Shown here piece after piece: positions 1-8,267 of a DNA stretch of 64,000 nt. The DNA lies in NCBI RefSeq assembly GCF_003634775.1, contig NZ_RBXB01000003.1, positions 868,001-932,000 on the forward strand, in the 5' to 3' direction. The translations under genes and the position numbers were made by a program. The notes under the pieces are model-generated. The model made no database searches. It saw only the letters and a list, made by a program, of their open reading frames with translations, and was not told the DNA's origin. The stretch comes from Chryseobacterium defluvii. Its GTDB lineage: Bacteria > Bacteroidota > Bacteroidia > Flavobacteriales > Weeksellaceae. The first letter of the stretch is position 1; each line of letters opens with the position of its first letter.

Positions 1-237
1 AAAGTGATGAGAGAGATCGATGAAGAATATCAACTGGGATTGTTCGACAGAATGAAAGCCAGTTATGTGGAGAATGGTGAGGTAAAAACTTTGAAGCTTC
101 AGGAGTTTAAATCCAAACTGAGAAGCGGAGAATTATCAAAAGACATCGAAGTTTTTGATTTCTCTAAAAACACCTACCTTGATTTCTTAAGTCATTTTTT
201 GCTGCCACTGGATAAAAGTTGGGCAGCATCTATATAA
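1..237 (+). CDS. C-terminal end of an unrecognised protein (partial)
   Basis: The frame is open from the first base of the window to a TAA stop at 235-237, so this is probably the C-terminal 78 residues of a longer protein whose start lies to the left. The GTG at 4 and ATG at 7 are more likely internal codons than starts, because no promoter or leader is visible. The visible part is charged and soluble, ending in an aromatic stretch (DFLSHFLLPLDKSW) with no signal peptide. I do not recognise the family. A rho-independent terminator follows directly, so this is the last gene of its unit. The downstream glycosyltransferase and flippase suggest a surface-polysaccharide neighbourhood, but that says nothing specific about this protein. 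Confidence 0.6.
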   Translation, partial: KVMREIDEEYQLGLFDRMKASYVENGEVKTLKLQEFKSKLRSGELSKDIEVFDFSKNTYLDFLSHFLLPLDKSWAASI

Positions 238-260
238 AAGAGAGTACATTGGAAAAAATA

Positions 261-286
261 AAAAGTGGAAAGAGTTCCACTTTTTT
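261..286 (+). terminator. Rho-independent terminator
   Basis: A perfect 10-bp stem (AAAAGTGGAA at 261-270 and TTCCACTTTT at 275-284) with a 4-nt loop is followed by more Ts. It lies just after the stop of the partial gene at the left edge and before the promoter of the glycosyltransferase. Confidence 0.85.
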
Positions 287-294
287 GTTTTAAG

Positions 295-302
295 TATATT
301 TG
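295..302 (+). promoter_or_regulatory. Promoter -7 box TATATTTG for the glycosyltransferase-flippase pair
   Basis: TATATTTG matches the Bacteroidetes -7 consensus TAnnTTTG. It lies 17 nt before the ATG at 320 and directly after a terminator, as expected for the start of a new transcription unit. No clear TTG -33 element is visible. Confidence 0.6.
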
Positions 303-319
303 TAAAAAACAAATAACTG

Positions 320-1450
320 ATGTCTAAAATTTTATTCTTGACTACATCGCATAGCTATAATGATGACAGAATCTTCTATCACCAGGCAAAAGAACTGGAA
401 AGTCAAGGATATAAAGTGAAAATCTGTAGTCTTTATGCGGATTTTCAGGGTATGATCGACGGTATCGAAGTGGAAGCTTATGGGATTTTAGATCACAGTA
501 TTAAAGAAAAGCATAAAAAACTTCAGGAGGTTTGTGACCATTTTCAGCCGGATTGTATTATTTGTTCGGAGCCCTTGACAGTAGTTGCAGCGAAAAAGAT
601 CAAGAGAGAGAAAAAGATCAGTATTATTTATGACATTACGGAATGGTATCCTTCCATGAGAATGGTTGAGAAATATCCATCCTATTTAAAACCTTTTCAT
701 GCCGTTAAGTTTTTCCTGATCCAATTATATGCAGGGTATTTAAGTACTCATTTCATTTTTGGGGAGAACACCAAAAAATTTCCGCTAGCTTATGTCTTTC
801 CATTCAAAAAGAGTATCCTTTTACCCTATTTTCCGGATGATCGTTATATTCATCCTCATATTAAAAAACTAGAACCTGATAAAATTACCCTTTGTTACAC
901 AGGACAAATGTCTAAAGAGAAGGGTATTGGGAATTTTTTTGAGGCCATTGCCTGCTTACGTCAGAAACGGCCGCAGCTACAAGTAGAAATTCTTTTAATA
1001 GGAGGGACAAGAACAGAAAAGGATACCTTCTACTTTTCTAATCTTCTGAACCAATATAACTGGGATAATATCAGGATCGAAAAAGCGGCTTCATTTGAAA
1101 CTTTTACCCAGGCGTATGCATCTGCGGATATTTGTTTTGATCTGAGAGAATTGAATTATGAAAATGATCATTGTCTTCCTATTAAGATATTCTATTACGC
1201 GGCTTCCGGAAAGCCTGTGATCTATACAAATTTAAAAGCAACCCGGGAACATGTGGATGTGTCAAAGTTTGGGTTCCTGGTAAATCCTGTAGACTCTGAA
1301 GCGATAGCGGATATTATATGGCAATATATTAATACTCCGGAATTGTATGATAAACACGCCCAAAATGCAAGAGAGGAATACGAAAAAAAATATAACTGGG
1401 GTATAATCCGGGATATATTTGTAGATTTCGTTACAAAAACACTGCATTAA
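320..1450 (+). CDS. Glycosyltransferase, GT-B fold (GT4-like)
   Basis: This 376-residue protein is predicted to be a cytoplasmic glycosyltransferase that adds a sugar to a lipid- or polysaccharide-linked acceptor. The N-terminal half has the beta-alpha pattern of a GT-B acceptor domain (starting LFLTTSHSYNDDRIF). The C-terminal half has the GT4 donor-domain pattern around residues 195-205 (CYTGQMSKEKGI) and 287-301 (PIKIFYYAASGKPV). In typical GT4 enzymes the latter motif reads PxKxxEY; here the second Glu of the EX7E motif is Tyr292, so donor binding may differ. One base separates its stop from the flippase gene, and the two are surely cotranscribed from the TATATTTG promoter. Substrate cannot be deduced. 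Confidence 0.85.
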   Translation: MSKILFLTTSHSYNDDRIFYHQAKELESQGYKVKICSLYADFQGMIDGIEVEAYGILDHSIKEKHKKLQEVCDHFQPDCIICSEPLTVVAAKKIKREKKISIIYDITEWYPSMRMVEKYPSYLKPFHAVKFFLIQLYAGYLSTHFIFGENTKKFPLAYVFPFKKSILLPYFPDDRYIHPHIKKLEPDKITLCYTGQMSKEKGIGNFFEAIACLRQKRPQLQVEILLIGGTRTEKDTFYFSNLLNQYNWDNIRIEKAASFETFTQAYASADICFDLRELNYENDHCLPIKIFYYAASGKPVIYTNLKATREHVDVSKFGFLVNPVDSEAIADIIWQYINTPELYDKHAQNAREEYEKKYNWGIIRDIFVDFVTKTLH

Positions 1451-1451
1451 G

Positions 1452-2714
1452 ATGAAAAAGAATACTATTTTCAGGATTTTCTTTTCCCGGTTTTTAATAT
1501 TGATATTAAATTTCGGACTTGTGATTTACACTACCAATATGTGGGGTAGTGAAGGGAAGGGAGTCATTTCAATAGTTATTGCAGATTTAACGATCATAGG
1601 ATTTTTCAGTAATATTTTTGTAGGAAGCAGTGTTACTTATTTTGCTTCGAAATACAAAACAGAACAGATTCTTTTGTATGCCTATATATGGTCTGTACTG
1701 GTTGGGGTTTTTATTCCTGTATTTTTTAGTATGATCCGCACGGTGGAATATTTAGAGTATCTGATTTCCTTGTCGGTTTTATCATCCCTTCTTGCTGCCA
1801 ATATCAACTTATTCGTAGGAAAGCAGAATATGAAGATGTTTAATTTGTTTACCATTTTACAACAGTTAGTCCATATCATTTTTATTATTGTCATCATATA
1901 TATTTTGAAAGAGACTTCTGTTTCGGGCTACTTTATGGCACAGACAGGATGCTATGGGATTTTATTTTTTATCAGCGCTTTTCTGTTGCTCCGTTATCTT
2001 AAAATTTCGGATATTTCCTTTTCCAGGCAAGTCAGAAATACCATGTTCGATTATGGCTGGAAAATACAGACAAGCTCATTTTTACAGTTTTTGAATAATA
2101 GACTCTCCTTTTATTTTTTAGAGTATTATAAAGGAATTATGAGTGTAGGTATATACTCTATAGGTGTTGCATTTTCTGAGGCGATTTGGACGGTGAGCAG
2201 AAGCCTGTCTATAGCCCTATATGCAGATCTTGTAAATGACGAAAATGAAAATGCAGGTATTGAAAAAACAAAAATTTCCTTAAGGATAAGTTTCTTTACC
2301 ACATTGGTTTTTATTGCATTGGTTTTATTATTACCTGCCAAGTTCTATGTCATGATTTTTGGCAAAGATTTTCAGCAGACGAAGCAGATTATCCTGCTTT
2401 TATCGCCGGGAATATTGGCTATTGCCATGAGTAATATTATAGGATATTATTTTGCCGGGGTCAATAAGCTGAGAATTTTGAATACCAAATCTATCATCGG
2501 AGTTGTTTTTACCATCATGTCATCATTTTTCATTATTCCATATTGGGGAATTGCAGGAGCCTGTATTGTGACTTCCATTTCTTACTGCCTGTCATCCGCT
2601 TTACTTTTCTGGAAATTTTACCAGATTACCGAATTCCATATTCAGGATTATTTTATTTCTAAAAACGAATTTCAGATATTACTCAATAAGCTGCTCAGAA
2701 AGAAATCGAAATAA
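1452..2714 (+). CDS. Polysaccharide flippase (Wzx/MOP superfamily membrane protein)
   Basis: This 420-residue protein is almost entirely hydrophobic, with about 12 membrane segments starting at residues 10-28. Its spacing and length fit the MOP superfamily flippases (Wzx, PST family), which move lipid-linked oligosaccharides across the inner membrane. Polar loops include TNMWGSEGKGVIS near residues 28-40, a pattern common at the start of Wzx-type proteins (gxxexGxxs). It follows the glycosyltransferase by one base, and together they look like the end of a surface polysaccharide or O-antigen locus. Nothing in the sequence identifies the exported glycan. Confidence 0.82.
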   Translation: MKKNTIFRIFFSRFLILILNFGLVIYTTNMWGSEGKGVISIVIADLTIIGFFSNIFVGSSVTYFASKYKTEQILLYAYIWSVLVGVFIPVFFSMIRTVEYLEYLISLSVLSSLLAANINLFVGKQNMKMFNLFTILQQLVHIIFIIVIIYILKETSVSGYFMAQTGCYGILFFISAFLLLRYLKISDISFSRQVRNTMFDYGWKIQTSSFLQFLNNRLSFYFLEYYKGIMSVGIYSIGVAFSEAIWTVSRSLSIALYADLVNDENENAGIEKTKISLRISFFTTLVFIALVLLLPAKFYVMIFGKDFQQTKQIILLLSPGILAIAMSNIIGYYFAGVNKLRILNTKSIIGVVFTIMSSFFIIPYWGIAGACIVTSISYCLSSALLFWKFYQITEFHIQDYFISKNEFQILLNKLLRKKSK

Positions 2715-2773
2715 AACTGGGTGATAAATCACATAGGTTTGCTAATCATAGCATCCGAAATTAAAATAAGTTT

Positions 2774-2781
2774 TATCTTTG
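2774..2781 (+). promoter_or_regulatory. Promoter -7 box TATCTTTG immediately before a start codon
   Basis: TATCTTTG fits TAnnTTTG and is only 6 nt before the ATG at 2788. Transcription normally starts a few bases after this box in Bacteroidetes, so the lipoprotein mRNA would be leaderless or nearly so. Confidence 0.6.
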
Positions 2782-2787
2782 CTGATA

Positions 2788-3291
2788 ATGAGGAACATCG
2801 TATTTGGAATATTAATTATATTTTTCGCACTGCTAAGCTGTAGAAGTGGTGATGAAGATTCTTTACAGCAAATAGATCAGATATTACATCTTTATATTAA
2901 GAACAGTGCCGGTCAGGATCTTCTGAATAATAAAACTCCGGGCTATTTTTTTGCTTTCCCCATGAATGATATTAATGGGAACACCAATGTAGCCCCGGTA
3001 AATGCCTCTCTTAAAATGAGAGCTGATTCAGCATATTATATTGAATATGTTGCCGGAGCAAAAAGATTAACATTGGATTCCATAAGCCCGGATGACAGAA
3101 CATATCATTCTGTAATTGCATTAGCATTAAGGAGAACGGTAAATAACGTCACAGATACCATTAATGATACATTGGAAATTCAATATCATTGGACTCCCTC
3201 CGCATTTCAGGTCTCGAAAGTATATTATAATCATGAGCTGAAGTTCACTAAAGAACCGGGTGTACCCAATGTGGTTACTATCGTGAAATAA
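2788..3291 (+). CDS. Putative lipoprotein of unknown function
   Basis: This 167-residue protein begins with a short lipoprotein signal (MRNIVFGILIIFFALLSC), with the lipobox Cys at residue 18 followed by RSGDED. It should be lipidated in the periplasm. The rest is soluble and beta-rich with no motif I recognise; conserved-looking stretches include YFFAFPMNDINGN. I chose the ATG at 2788 rather than an upstream TTG at 2779, because the TTG lies inside the promoter -7 box. It is a single-gene unit between the flippase and serS, each with its own promoter. Confidence 0.75.
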   Translation: MRNIVFGILIIFFALLSCRSGDEDSLQQIDQILHLYIKNSAGQDLLNNKTPGYFFAFPMNDINGNTNVAPVNASLKMRADSAYYIEYVAGAKRLTLDSISPDDRTYHSVIALALRRTVNNVTDTINDTLEIQYHWTPSAFQVSKVYYNHELKFTKEPGVPNVVTIVK

Positions 3292-3296
3292 TTTTT

Positions 3297-3304
3297 TAAA
3301 TTTG
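3297..3304 (+). promoter_or_regulatory. Promoter -7 box TAAATTTG for serS
   Basis: TAAATTTG matches TAnnTTTG and overlaps the end of the lipoprotein gene by a few bases' distance. It leaves a leader of roughly 50 nt before the serS ATG at 3363. No clear -33 TTG is seen. Confidence 0.55.
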
Positions 3305-3362
3305 CAAAACTGTCAGCATTAAAACAGAATGTCGACAACTTAATAACTAACATCTAAATAAA

Positions 3363-4631
3363 ATGTTACAAGTCAATTTTTTACGCGATAACAAAGAACG
3401 CGTTTTAGAAGGTCTGAAAAAAAGACAATTCAAAAATCTTGAGTTGGTGGATGAAGCTATTGCTACTGACGACGAAAGAAAAAAAATTCAGTTTGAATTA
3501 GATTCACAACTTTCCGAAATCAATAAAATCTCCAAAGAAATCGGGCTTTTAATGAAAGAAGGAAAAAAAGAAGAAGCTGAATCGGCAAAATCTAAAACAG
3601 CACAATACAAAGAATCGAGTAAAGAATTGCAGGCCCAACTAGATGTAAAGGAAAAGGCTTTATTGGATATTTTATACCAGATCCCGAATGTTCCGAGTGA
3701 GTTGGTGAAAAGCGGAGCATCTGCTGATGATAACGAAATTATTTACCAGTCTCATGATGTGAAAGGATTAGGAGAAGGGGCTATTCCTCACTGGGAGCTT
3801 GCTAAGAAATATAACCTGATCGATTTTGAACTGGGTGTAAAAATTGCAGGAGCAGGATTCCCTGTTTATTTCGGCAAAGGAGCAAGATTGCAGAGGGCTT
3901 TGGTTCAATATTTCTTAGATAAAAACGTAGATAAGGGATATACGGAAGTTAACCCGCCTCATGTTGTGAATGAAGCATCAGGTTACGGAACAGGACAATT
4001 GCCTGATAAAGAAGGTCAAATGTATTATATCGGAGCAGATGATCTGTATCTGATCCCAACTGCGGAAGTTCCGGTAACCAATTTATACCGTGATGTCCTA
4101 TTTGATGAAAAAGATCTTCCGGTAAAAAATACGGCTTTCTCTCAATGTTACAGAAGAGAAGCGGGAAGCTACGGAGCTCACGTAAGAGGCTTGAATCGTC
4201 TTCACCAGTTTGAAAAGGTAGAAATCGTGAGAGTGGAGAAGCCTGAAAACTCTTACGCTGTTTTAGAAGAAATGGTAGAGCATGTAAAAGAGATTTTAAC
4301 GGATCTTGAATTGCCTTTCAGAATATTGAGACTTTGTGGTGGAGATATGGGATTTGCCTCTGCAATGACCTATGATTTTGAAGTATGGAGTGCGGCCCAG
4401 GAAAAATGGTTGGAAGTAAGTTCAGTTTCCAACTTTGAAACTTTCCAGGCGAACCGTTTGAAGTGCCGTTATAAAACTGAAGGAAAGTCTCAATTGGTTC
4501 ACACCTTAAATGGTTCAGCAATGGCGCTTCCTAGAATTATGGCTGCCCTTCTTGAAAATAATCAGACAGCAGAAGGAATTAAGCTTCCTAAGAAGGTTGC
4601 GGAGTATGCAAGATTTGATCTGATTGATTAA
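3363..4631 (+). CDS. serS: Serine--tRNA ligase
   Basis: This 422-residue enzyme charges tRNA(Ser), and also tRNA(Sec) where present, with serine. The N-terminal 110 residues are heptad-rich and charged, matching the long antiparallel coiled-coil arm that grips the tRNA variable arm. The class II core follows, with motif 2 around CYRREAGSYG (residues 263-272), then GLNRLHQFEKVE. Motif 3 lies near the C-terminus (NGSAMALPRIMAALLEN). Length is normal for bacterial SerRS. It is a single-gene unit with its own upstream -7 box and a strong bidirectional terminator just downstream. Confidence 0.97.
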   Translation: MLQVNFLRDNKERVLEGLKKRQFKNLELVDEAIATDDERKKIQFELDSQLSEINKISKEIGLLMKEGKKEEAESAKSKTAQYKESSKELQAQLDVKEKALLDILYQIPNVPSELVKSGASADDNEIIYQSHDVKGLGEGAIPHWELAKKYNLIDFELGVKIAGAGFPVYFGKGARLQRALVQYFLDKNVDKGYTEVNPPHVVNEASGYGTGQLPDKEGQMYYIGADDLYLIPTAEVPVTNLYRDVLFDEKDLPVKNTAFSQCYRREAGSYGAHVRGLNRLHQFEKVEIVRVEKPENSYAVLEEMVEHVKEILTDLELPFRILRLCGGDMGFASAMTYDFEVWSAAQEKWLEVSSVSNFETFQANRLKCRYKTEGKSQLVHTLNGSAMALPRIMAALLENNQTAEGIKLPKKVAEYARFDLID

Positions 4632-4650
4632 GAGCTTGCTTATAAATAAA

Positions 4651-4680
4651 AACCCACCGGACTCCGGTGGGTTTATTTTT
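4651..4680 (+). terminator. Bidirectional terminator between serS and a convergent lipoprotein gene
   Basis: A perfect 10-bp stem (AACCCACCGG at 4651-4660 and CCGGTGGGTT at 4664-4673) with a 3-nt ACT loop has A-rich sequence on the left and T-rich sequence on the right. It can therefore stop transcription from both convergent genes, and its right side touches the stop codon of the minus-strand gene. Confidence 0.9.
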
Positions 4681-5455
4681 ATTCAGTTACAATAACTATT
4701 TTCTTATCTGAATTTTTAAGGGGCTTTTTATCTTTATCATCGCCAAATAAGGCATCTAAATCATAATTGATCCTTACGGAGTAATCATCTACTTTAGTAA
4801 TCCAGTCATGCTTTCCGGAAACGGATTTGATTTTGTTTTCAAACTTCAATGTGGTTCCGATGCTTTTATACATCATTTTCATCATAGCTGCTGTTTTTTC
4901 GGCATCATCAGCAGATAAGCTTTCTTCGCCCGGAATACCTTTACCGGCCAGAATATCTTTGAAACCATTTAAATTAAGATTTTCAGTGTCAATGGTTAAG
5001 GTTTTACCATCCCATGTATTTAATGCCATCTGATCAACAGGTAATTTTTCCTCTTTAGAAAAATTGGTAAGACCACTATAGTCTGCTTTGGTAAAATGAT
5101 CCATTTTTAAAGATACCCCTGTAATCTCCTTACCTTCGGCGTTGGACTTCATAAAGATTTTTTTCATGATCTTAATGGAATCCGGATTGTTAGTCTTTAA
5201 TTTTCCTTCTTTTTTGTCTAATTCATACAGACTCGTCCAGGTTCTCGGAAGTTTATCCAGTTCAGCTATTTCTTTCTGGTCGTTTTTTACAGAATCCGGA
5301 ACCATGGATTTCATCATTTCCATGGCTTCCTTCATATCAATATCCATCACCATAGTGGAAGCGGAGTCCTTATGGTATATAATTTCGGAATTAATCGAGC
5401 AGGATTGTAAAGCGAAAAAGCAAATCAAAAGAACAAATAATAAGCTTTTTTTCAT
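4679..5455 (-). CDS. Putative lipoprotein of unknown function
   Basis: The 258-residue product has a lipoprotein signal (MKKSLLFVLLICFFALQSC) with the acylated Cys at residue 19. The mature part is soluble, rich in Lys and Met (for example MKEAMEMMKSMVP near residues 42-54), and ends in a Lys-rich tail. I recognise no enzyme motif; similar Flavobacteriia proteins are annotated only as hypothetical lipoproteins. It lies 17 nt after the start-distal end of the TauE/SafE-like gene on the same strand, so it may be a distal member of the cbb3 oxidase region. Its content gives no direct link to oxidase assembly. Confidence 0.8.
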   Translation of the reverse strand: MKKSLLFVLLICFFALQSCSINSEIIYHKDSASTMVMDIDMKEAMEMMKSMVPDSVKNDQKEIAELDKLPRTWTSLYELDKKEGKLKTNNPDSIKIMKKIFMKSNAEGKEITGVSLKMDHFTKADYSGLTNFSKEEKLPVDQMALNTWDGKTLTIDTENLNLNGFKDILAGKGIPGEESLSADDAEKTAAMMKMMYKSIGTTLKFENKIKSVSGKHDWITKVDDYSVRINYDLDALFGDDKDKKPLKNSDKKIVIVTE

Positions 5456-5472
5456 AGTATTAATTTAAAAAG

Positions 5473-6237
5473 TTAGTGACAATTGGTTGAATGCTCATGT
5501 TGACTGTGATCTCCTTCTAAATGACAGGAACCGTGATTCTCTTTGGAAACTGTCATGGCTTCGGCTCTCGGCGAAATATAAGGAATCCCCAATTCCAAGC
5601 CTCTTATGATAAATAAACCTCCCAAAATAATCATAATAACAGGGATTACTTTCAGAACCTTAATTCTGAAAGCCTGATTCATGAGATTTCCGGCAAGAAC
5701 TATTGCAAACATGAATGGAAGTGTTCCCAATCCGAATAAAGCCATATATAAAGCTCCCTGCCATATTCCTCCGCTTGCCAGGCTGGCCGTCAAAGCCATA
5801 TAAACCATACCGCAGGGAAGAAAGCCATTGAGGACGCCGGTGGTGAATCTGGAGCGGTAATCGGCCTTTTGCAGGAGTTTTCCCAAGTTTGACTTCACAG
5901 AAAACAGAAATTTTGAGAAAAACGGAATTTTCGAGGCAAAATCTTTTCCGCCGAATGAAAATAAAGCCATTACAATAAGCAGAATACCAACAGTAATGGT
6001 TAAGTATTTTTGAAAACCTGCCATCTCAAAACCTTCTCCGATAATTCCCAATATAGCACCTAACAAGGCATAGGTGAAAATCCTCCCGAATTGATAGGTG
6101 AGATTCTGAAGGTAATAATTGGCCGATTGCTTTTTCGTTAACCCCATCGACAAAGCAATAGGACCACACATTCCGATACAGTGAAACCCGGAAGCGAAGC
6201 CTAACCCTATTGCCGATATGAGAAGCGCTATTTCCAT
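5473..6237 (-). CDS. TauE/SafE-family membrane protein of the cbb3 oxidase locus
   Basis: This 254-residue protein has about six membrane segments and belongs to the sulfite-exporter TauE/SafE-like (UreH-related) family. That family often accompanies ccoGHIS genes and is linked to metal or redox handling during oxidase assembly. The first membrane helix carries a Cys/Met/His motif, GFHCIGMCGP (residues 17-26), which could bind copper. The C-terminal 25 residues form a His/Cys-rich tail (CHLEGDHSQHEHSTNCH), also suggestive of metal binding. It overlaps ccoH by 10 nt, so the two are translationally coupled. The copper role is inferred from motif and context. Confidence 0.8.
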   Translation of the reverse strand: MEIALLISAIGLGFASGFHCIGMCGPIALSMGLTKKQSANYYLQNLTYQFGRIFTYALLGAILGIIGEGFEMAGFQKYLTITVGILLIVMALFSFGGKDFASKIPFFSKFLFSVKSNLGKLLQKADYRSRFTTGVLNGFLPCGMVYMALTASLASGGIWQGALYMALFGLGTLPFMFAIVLAGNLMNQAFRIKVLKVIPVIMIILGGLFIIRGLELGIPYISPRAEAMTVSKENHGSCHLEGDHSQHEHSTNCH

Positions 6238-6680
6238 ATCACATCATAATCCATTCTGTAGTCTGTTTTATCTTTTGTCCACATCAATCTCAAAGTATAA
6301 TTTCCTGCTTTAAGTACCTGTGTCGGAATCAGGAAAGATGGTGTGGCATCAAGCTGAACAGATTTTTTAACATCTAAATTCTGGTCATCGGTTCTGTTTA
6401 AAACAAATTTTACCGTAGTATTGGAATTATTATAGTCTTTAGGGAATGTAATCTTAATTCCTTCAGCAGTCTGATTATATGCAGGCTTTTCCTGCAGGCT
6501 GTCTGCTCTTTTCTTAGCATTAATTACATCCTGGTATTGCAGTTCTTCTTCATAATAATTATCCGTAACCATTTCAGAGTTCTTTTGCCCGTTTGGAAAA
6601 AGAAATAACATGGATAAAATAAAAGCTATGAATGCAAATAATGCAATTACAACACCGTGTCCCCAGCTAAAGTTTTTCAT
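6228..6680 (-). CDS. ccoH: FixH-family cbb3 oxidase assembly protein CcoH
   Basis: This 150-residue protein has one N-terminal membrane anchor (residues 8-30, HGVVIALFAFIAFILSMLFL) and a periplasmic beta-sandwich domain. That is the normal FixH/CcoH layout. The conserved segment DNYYEEELQYQDVINAKKRAD (split over residues 40-61) is typical of Bacteroidetes FixH proteins. CcoH helps assemble and stabilise the cbb3 cytochrome oxidase. It lies between ccoG (37 nt upstream) and the TauE/SafE-like gene (10-nt overlap), consistent with the usual ccoGHIS order. Confidence 0.88.
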   Translation of the reverse strand: MKNFSWGHGVVIALFAFIAFILSMLFLFPNGQKNSEMVTDNYYEEELQYQDVINAKKRADSLQEKPAYNQTAEGIKITFPKDYNNSNTTVKFVLNRTDDQNLDVKKSVQLDATPSFLIPTQVLKAGNYTLRLMWTKDKTDYRMDYDVIWK

Positions 6681-6716
6681 TATATTAAAGATTTTGAATC
6701 ATGAAGATTTCTGCAA

Positions 6717-8171
6717 TTAAAACTGTAATTTAAATGGTCCTTCAAAATAGGTCTGATAAGAATCTATCAATTTCCCATTGGTATCATACACACCGATCGT
6801 AATATTTTGTTTGGAAAGTTTCATTTCGTTTTCAGGGAAGCTGATATTGATCGTTCCTTTTGAAATTTTATCTCTTTCCACAGGAATTTTACTGGAAGCG
6901 CTGTATATCACTTCACCATGGGAAGGCTCCACTACTTTTATCGTTACAACCTTTTTCTCGTTTGTTTTGTTTAGGAATGTATAATTATAAGTATTGGTAA
7001 TTTTCCCGTCTCTTACAAAGAAGGTACTTCCTGCAGGCTTAATGAATTTGGCTTCCATTTCTCCACGGTTGTAAAGAAGATAGCCCAGGAATCCTACCAA
7101 CAGGACAAGAAATATTGTGAAGCCTTTCATTCTTCCCGTAAACTTGAATTCAGTCTGCTTTTCTATTTCGTTTTCAGAAGCATATCGAATCAATCCTTTT
7201 GGAAGGCCTACTTTCTCCATTACTTCATCACAAGCATCAATACAGGCAGTACAGTTTACACATTCCAATTGTTGTCCGTCTCTGATATCAATCCCGGTTG
7301 GACATACCACAACACATTGATGGCAATCTATACAATCTCCTTTTCCGGCAGCTTCTCTGTCTTCCCCTTTTCTCCATTTAGCTCTGTTTTCCCCACGCTT
7401 GAAGTCATAGAAAACATTAATGGTGTCCTTGTCTATCAATACTCCCTGTAATCTTCCATAAGGGCATACCAATGTACATACCTGCTCTCTGAACCAGGCA
7501 AACACAAAGTAAAATGCAGCCGTAAGAAGTACCATTACGATAAAATTGGTTGGATGGGCAAAAGGCCCTTCCGAAATAATTCTTAATACCTCTTCATAGC
7601 CTACAATGTACATGAACATGAAATGGGTAATGATGAGAGAGATAATAATATATATACTCCACTTTAACCCTCTTTTCCAGATTTTTTCACTGTTCCACTC
7701 CTGCCTGTCAAGTTTCATTTGCCTGTTTCTGTCTCCTTCAATAGCATATTCTATTTTACGGAAGATCATTTCTAGGAAAATTGTCTGAGGACATATCCAT
7801 CCGCAGAAAATTCTACCGAAAGCAATCGTAAAAACAATAATGAATATCAAAGAAGCGATAGCGCCTAATGTAAGGATGAAAAAATCTTGTGGATAGAAAG
7901 GCTGTCCGAAAATGAAAAACTCTCTATCGATAACATTGAATAGGAGTAATGGGTTCCCGTTGATTTTGATGAACGGTACTGCAAAATATATAAGTAATAA
8001 AATATAGCTTACAACATTTCTATAGTTGGTATACCGGCCTTTAGGCTTTCTTGGAAAAACCCATTTTCTTTTTCCGGATTGTTCCATGGTCCCTATAGAA
8101 TCTCTGTAAGTTTCAGGGTCCAGAACCTGGCCCTGTCCGCCGCGTACTTCTATTTCTTCTATGTCTGACAT
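6717..8171 (-). CDS. ccoG: Cytochrome c oxidase accessory protein CcoG (RdxA/FixG)
   Basis: This 484-residue membrane-bound iron-sulfur protein is thought to act as a cupric reductase during cbb3 oxidase copper insertion. It has about five membrane helices. Two Cys-Pro motifs lie near helices (CGWICPQ and CTLVCPYG), and two ferredoxin-type 4Fe-4S motifs follow (CIDCHQCVVVCP and CVNCTACIDACD, about residues 285-325). The C-terminal 110 residues form the periplasmic Ig-like domain typical of FixG. It is separated from ccoP by 96 nt that contain a strong terminator hairpin, so its expression may be lower than or distinct from the structural genes. Confidence 0.95.
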   Translation of the reverse strand: MSDIEEIEVRGGQGQVLDPETYRDSIGTMEQSGKRKWVFPRKPKGRYTNYRNVVSYILLLIYFAVPFIKINGNPLLLFNVIDREFFIFGQPFYPQDFFILTLGAIASLIFIIVFTIAFGRIFCGWICPQTIFLEMIFRKIEYAIEGDRNRQMKLDRQEWNSEKIWKRGLKWSIYIIISLIITHFMFMYIVGYEEVLRIISEGPFAHPTNFIVMVLLTAAFYFVFAWFREQVCTLVCPYGRLQGVLIDKDTINVFYDFKRGENRAKWRKGEDREAAGKGDCIDCHQCVVVCPTGIDIRDGQQLECVNCTACIDACDEVMEKVGLPKGLIRYASENEIEKQTEFKFTGRMKGFTIFLVLLVGFLGYLLYNRGEMEAKFIKPAGSTFFVRDGKITNTYNYTFLNKTNEKKVVTIKVVEPSHGEVIYSASSKIPVERDKISKGTINISFPENEMKLSKQNITIGVYDTNGKLIDSYQTYFEGPFKLQF

Positions 8172-8183
8172 GTTGTATAGATT

Positions 8184-8242
8184 TAAAAAAAGAAAAACAT
8201 AATTCGTTACTATTTTTTTTCTAATAACAAATTATGTTTTTC
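8184..8242 (-). terminator. Terminator/attenuator between ccoP and ccoG (minus strand)
   Basis: On the minus strand a 13-bp perfect stem (arms 8230-8242 and 8192-8204; GAAAAACATAATT and its complement) encloses a second short stem (GTTA/TAAC). It is followed by seven Ts (8191-8185). This is a canonical rho-independent terminator placed inside the cco gene series, so it should reduce read-through from ccoSNOQP into ccoGH. Confidence 0.75.
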
Positions 8243-8267
8243 ATATGTTTTCTAATTTCTTTTTAAA

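Noticed and set aside
4..237. Complete small gene starting at GTG 4 or ATG 7
   Set aside because: The frame is open to the window edge and no promoter is visible, so it is more likely the end of a longer gene.
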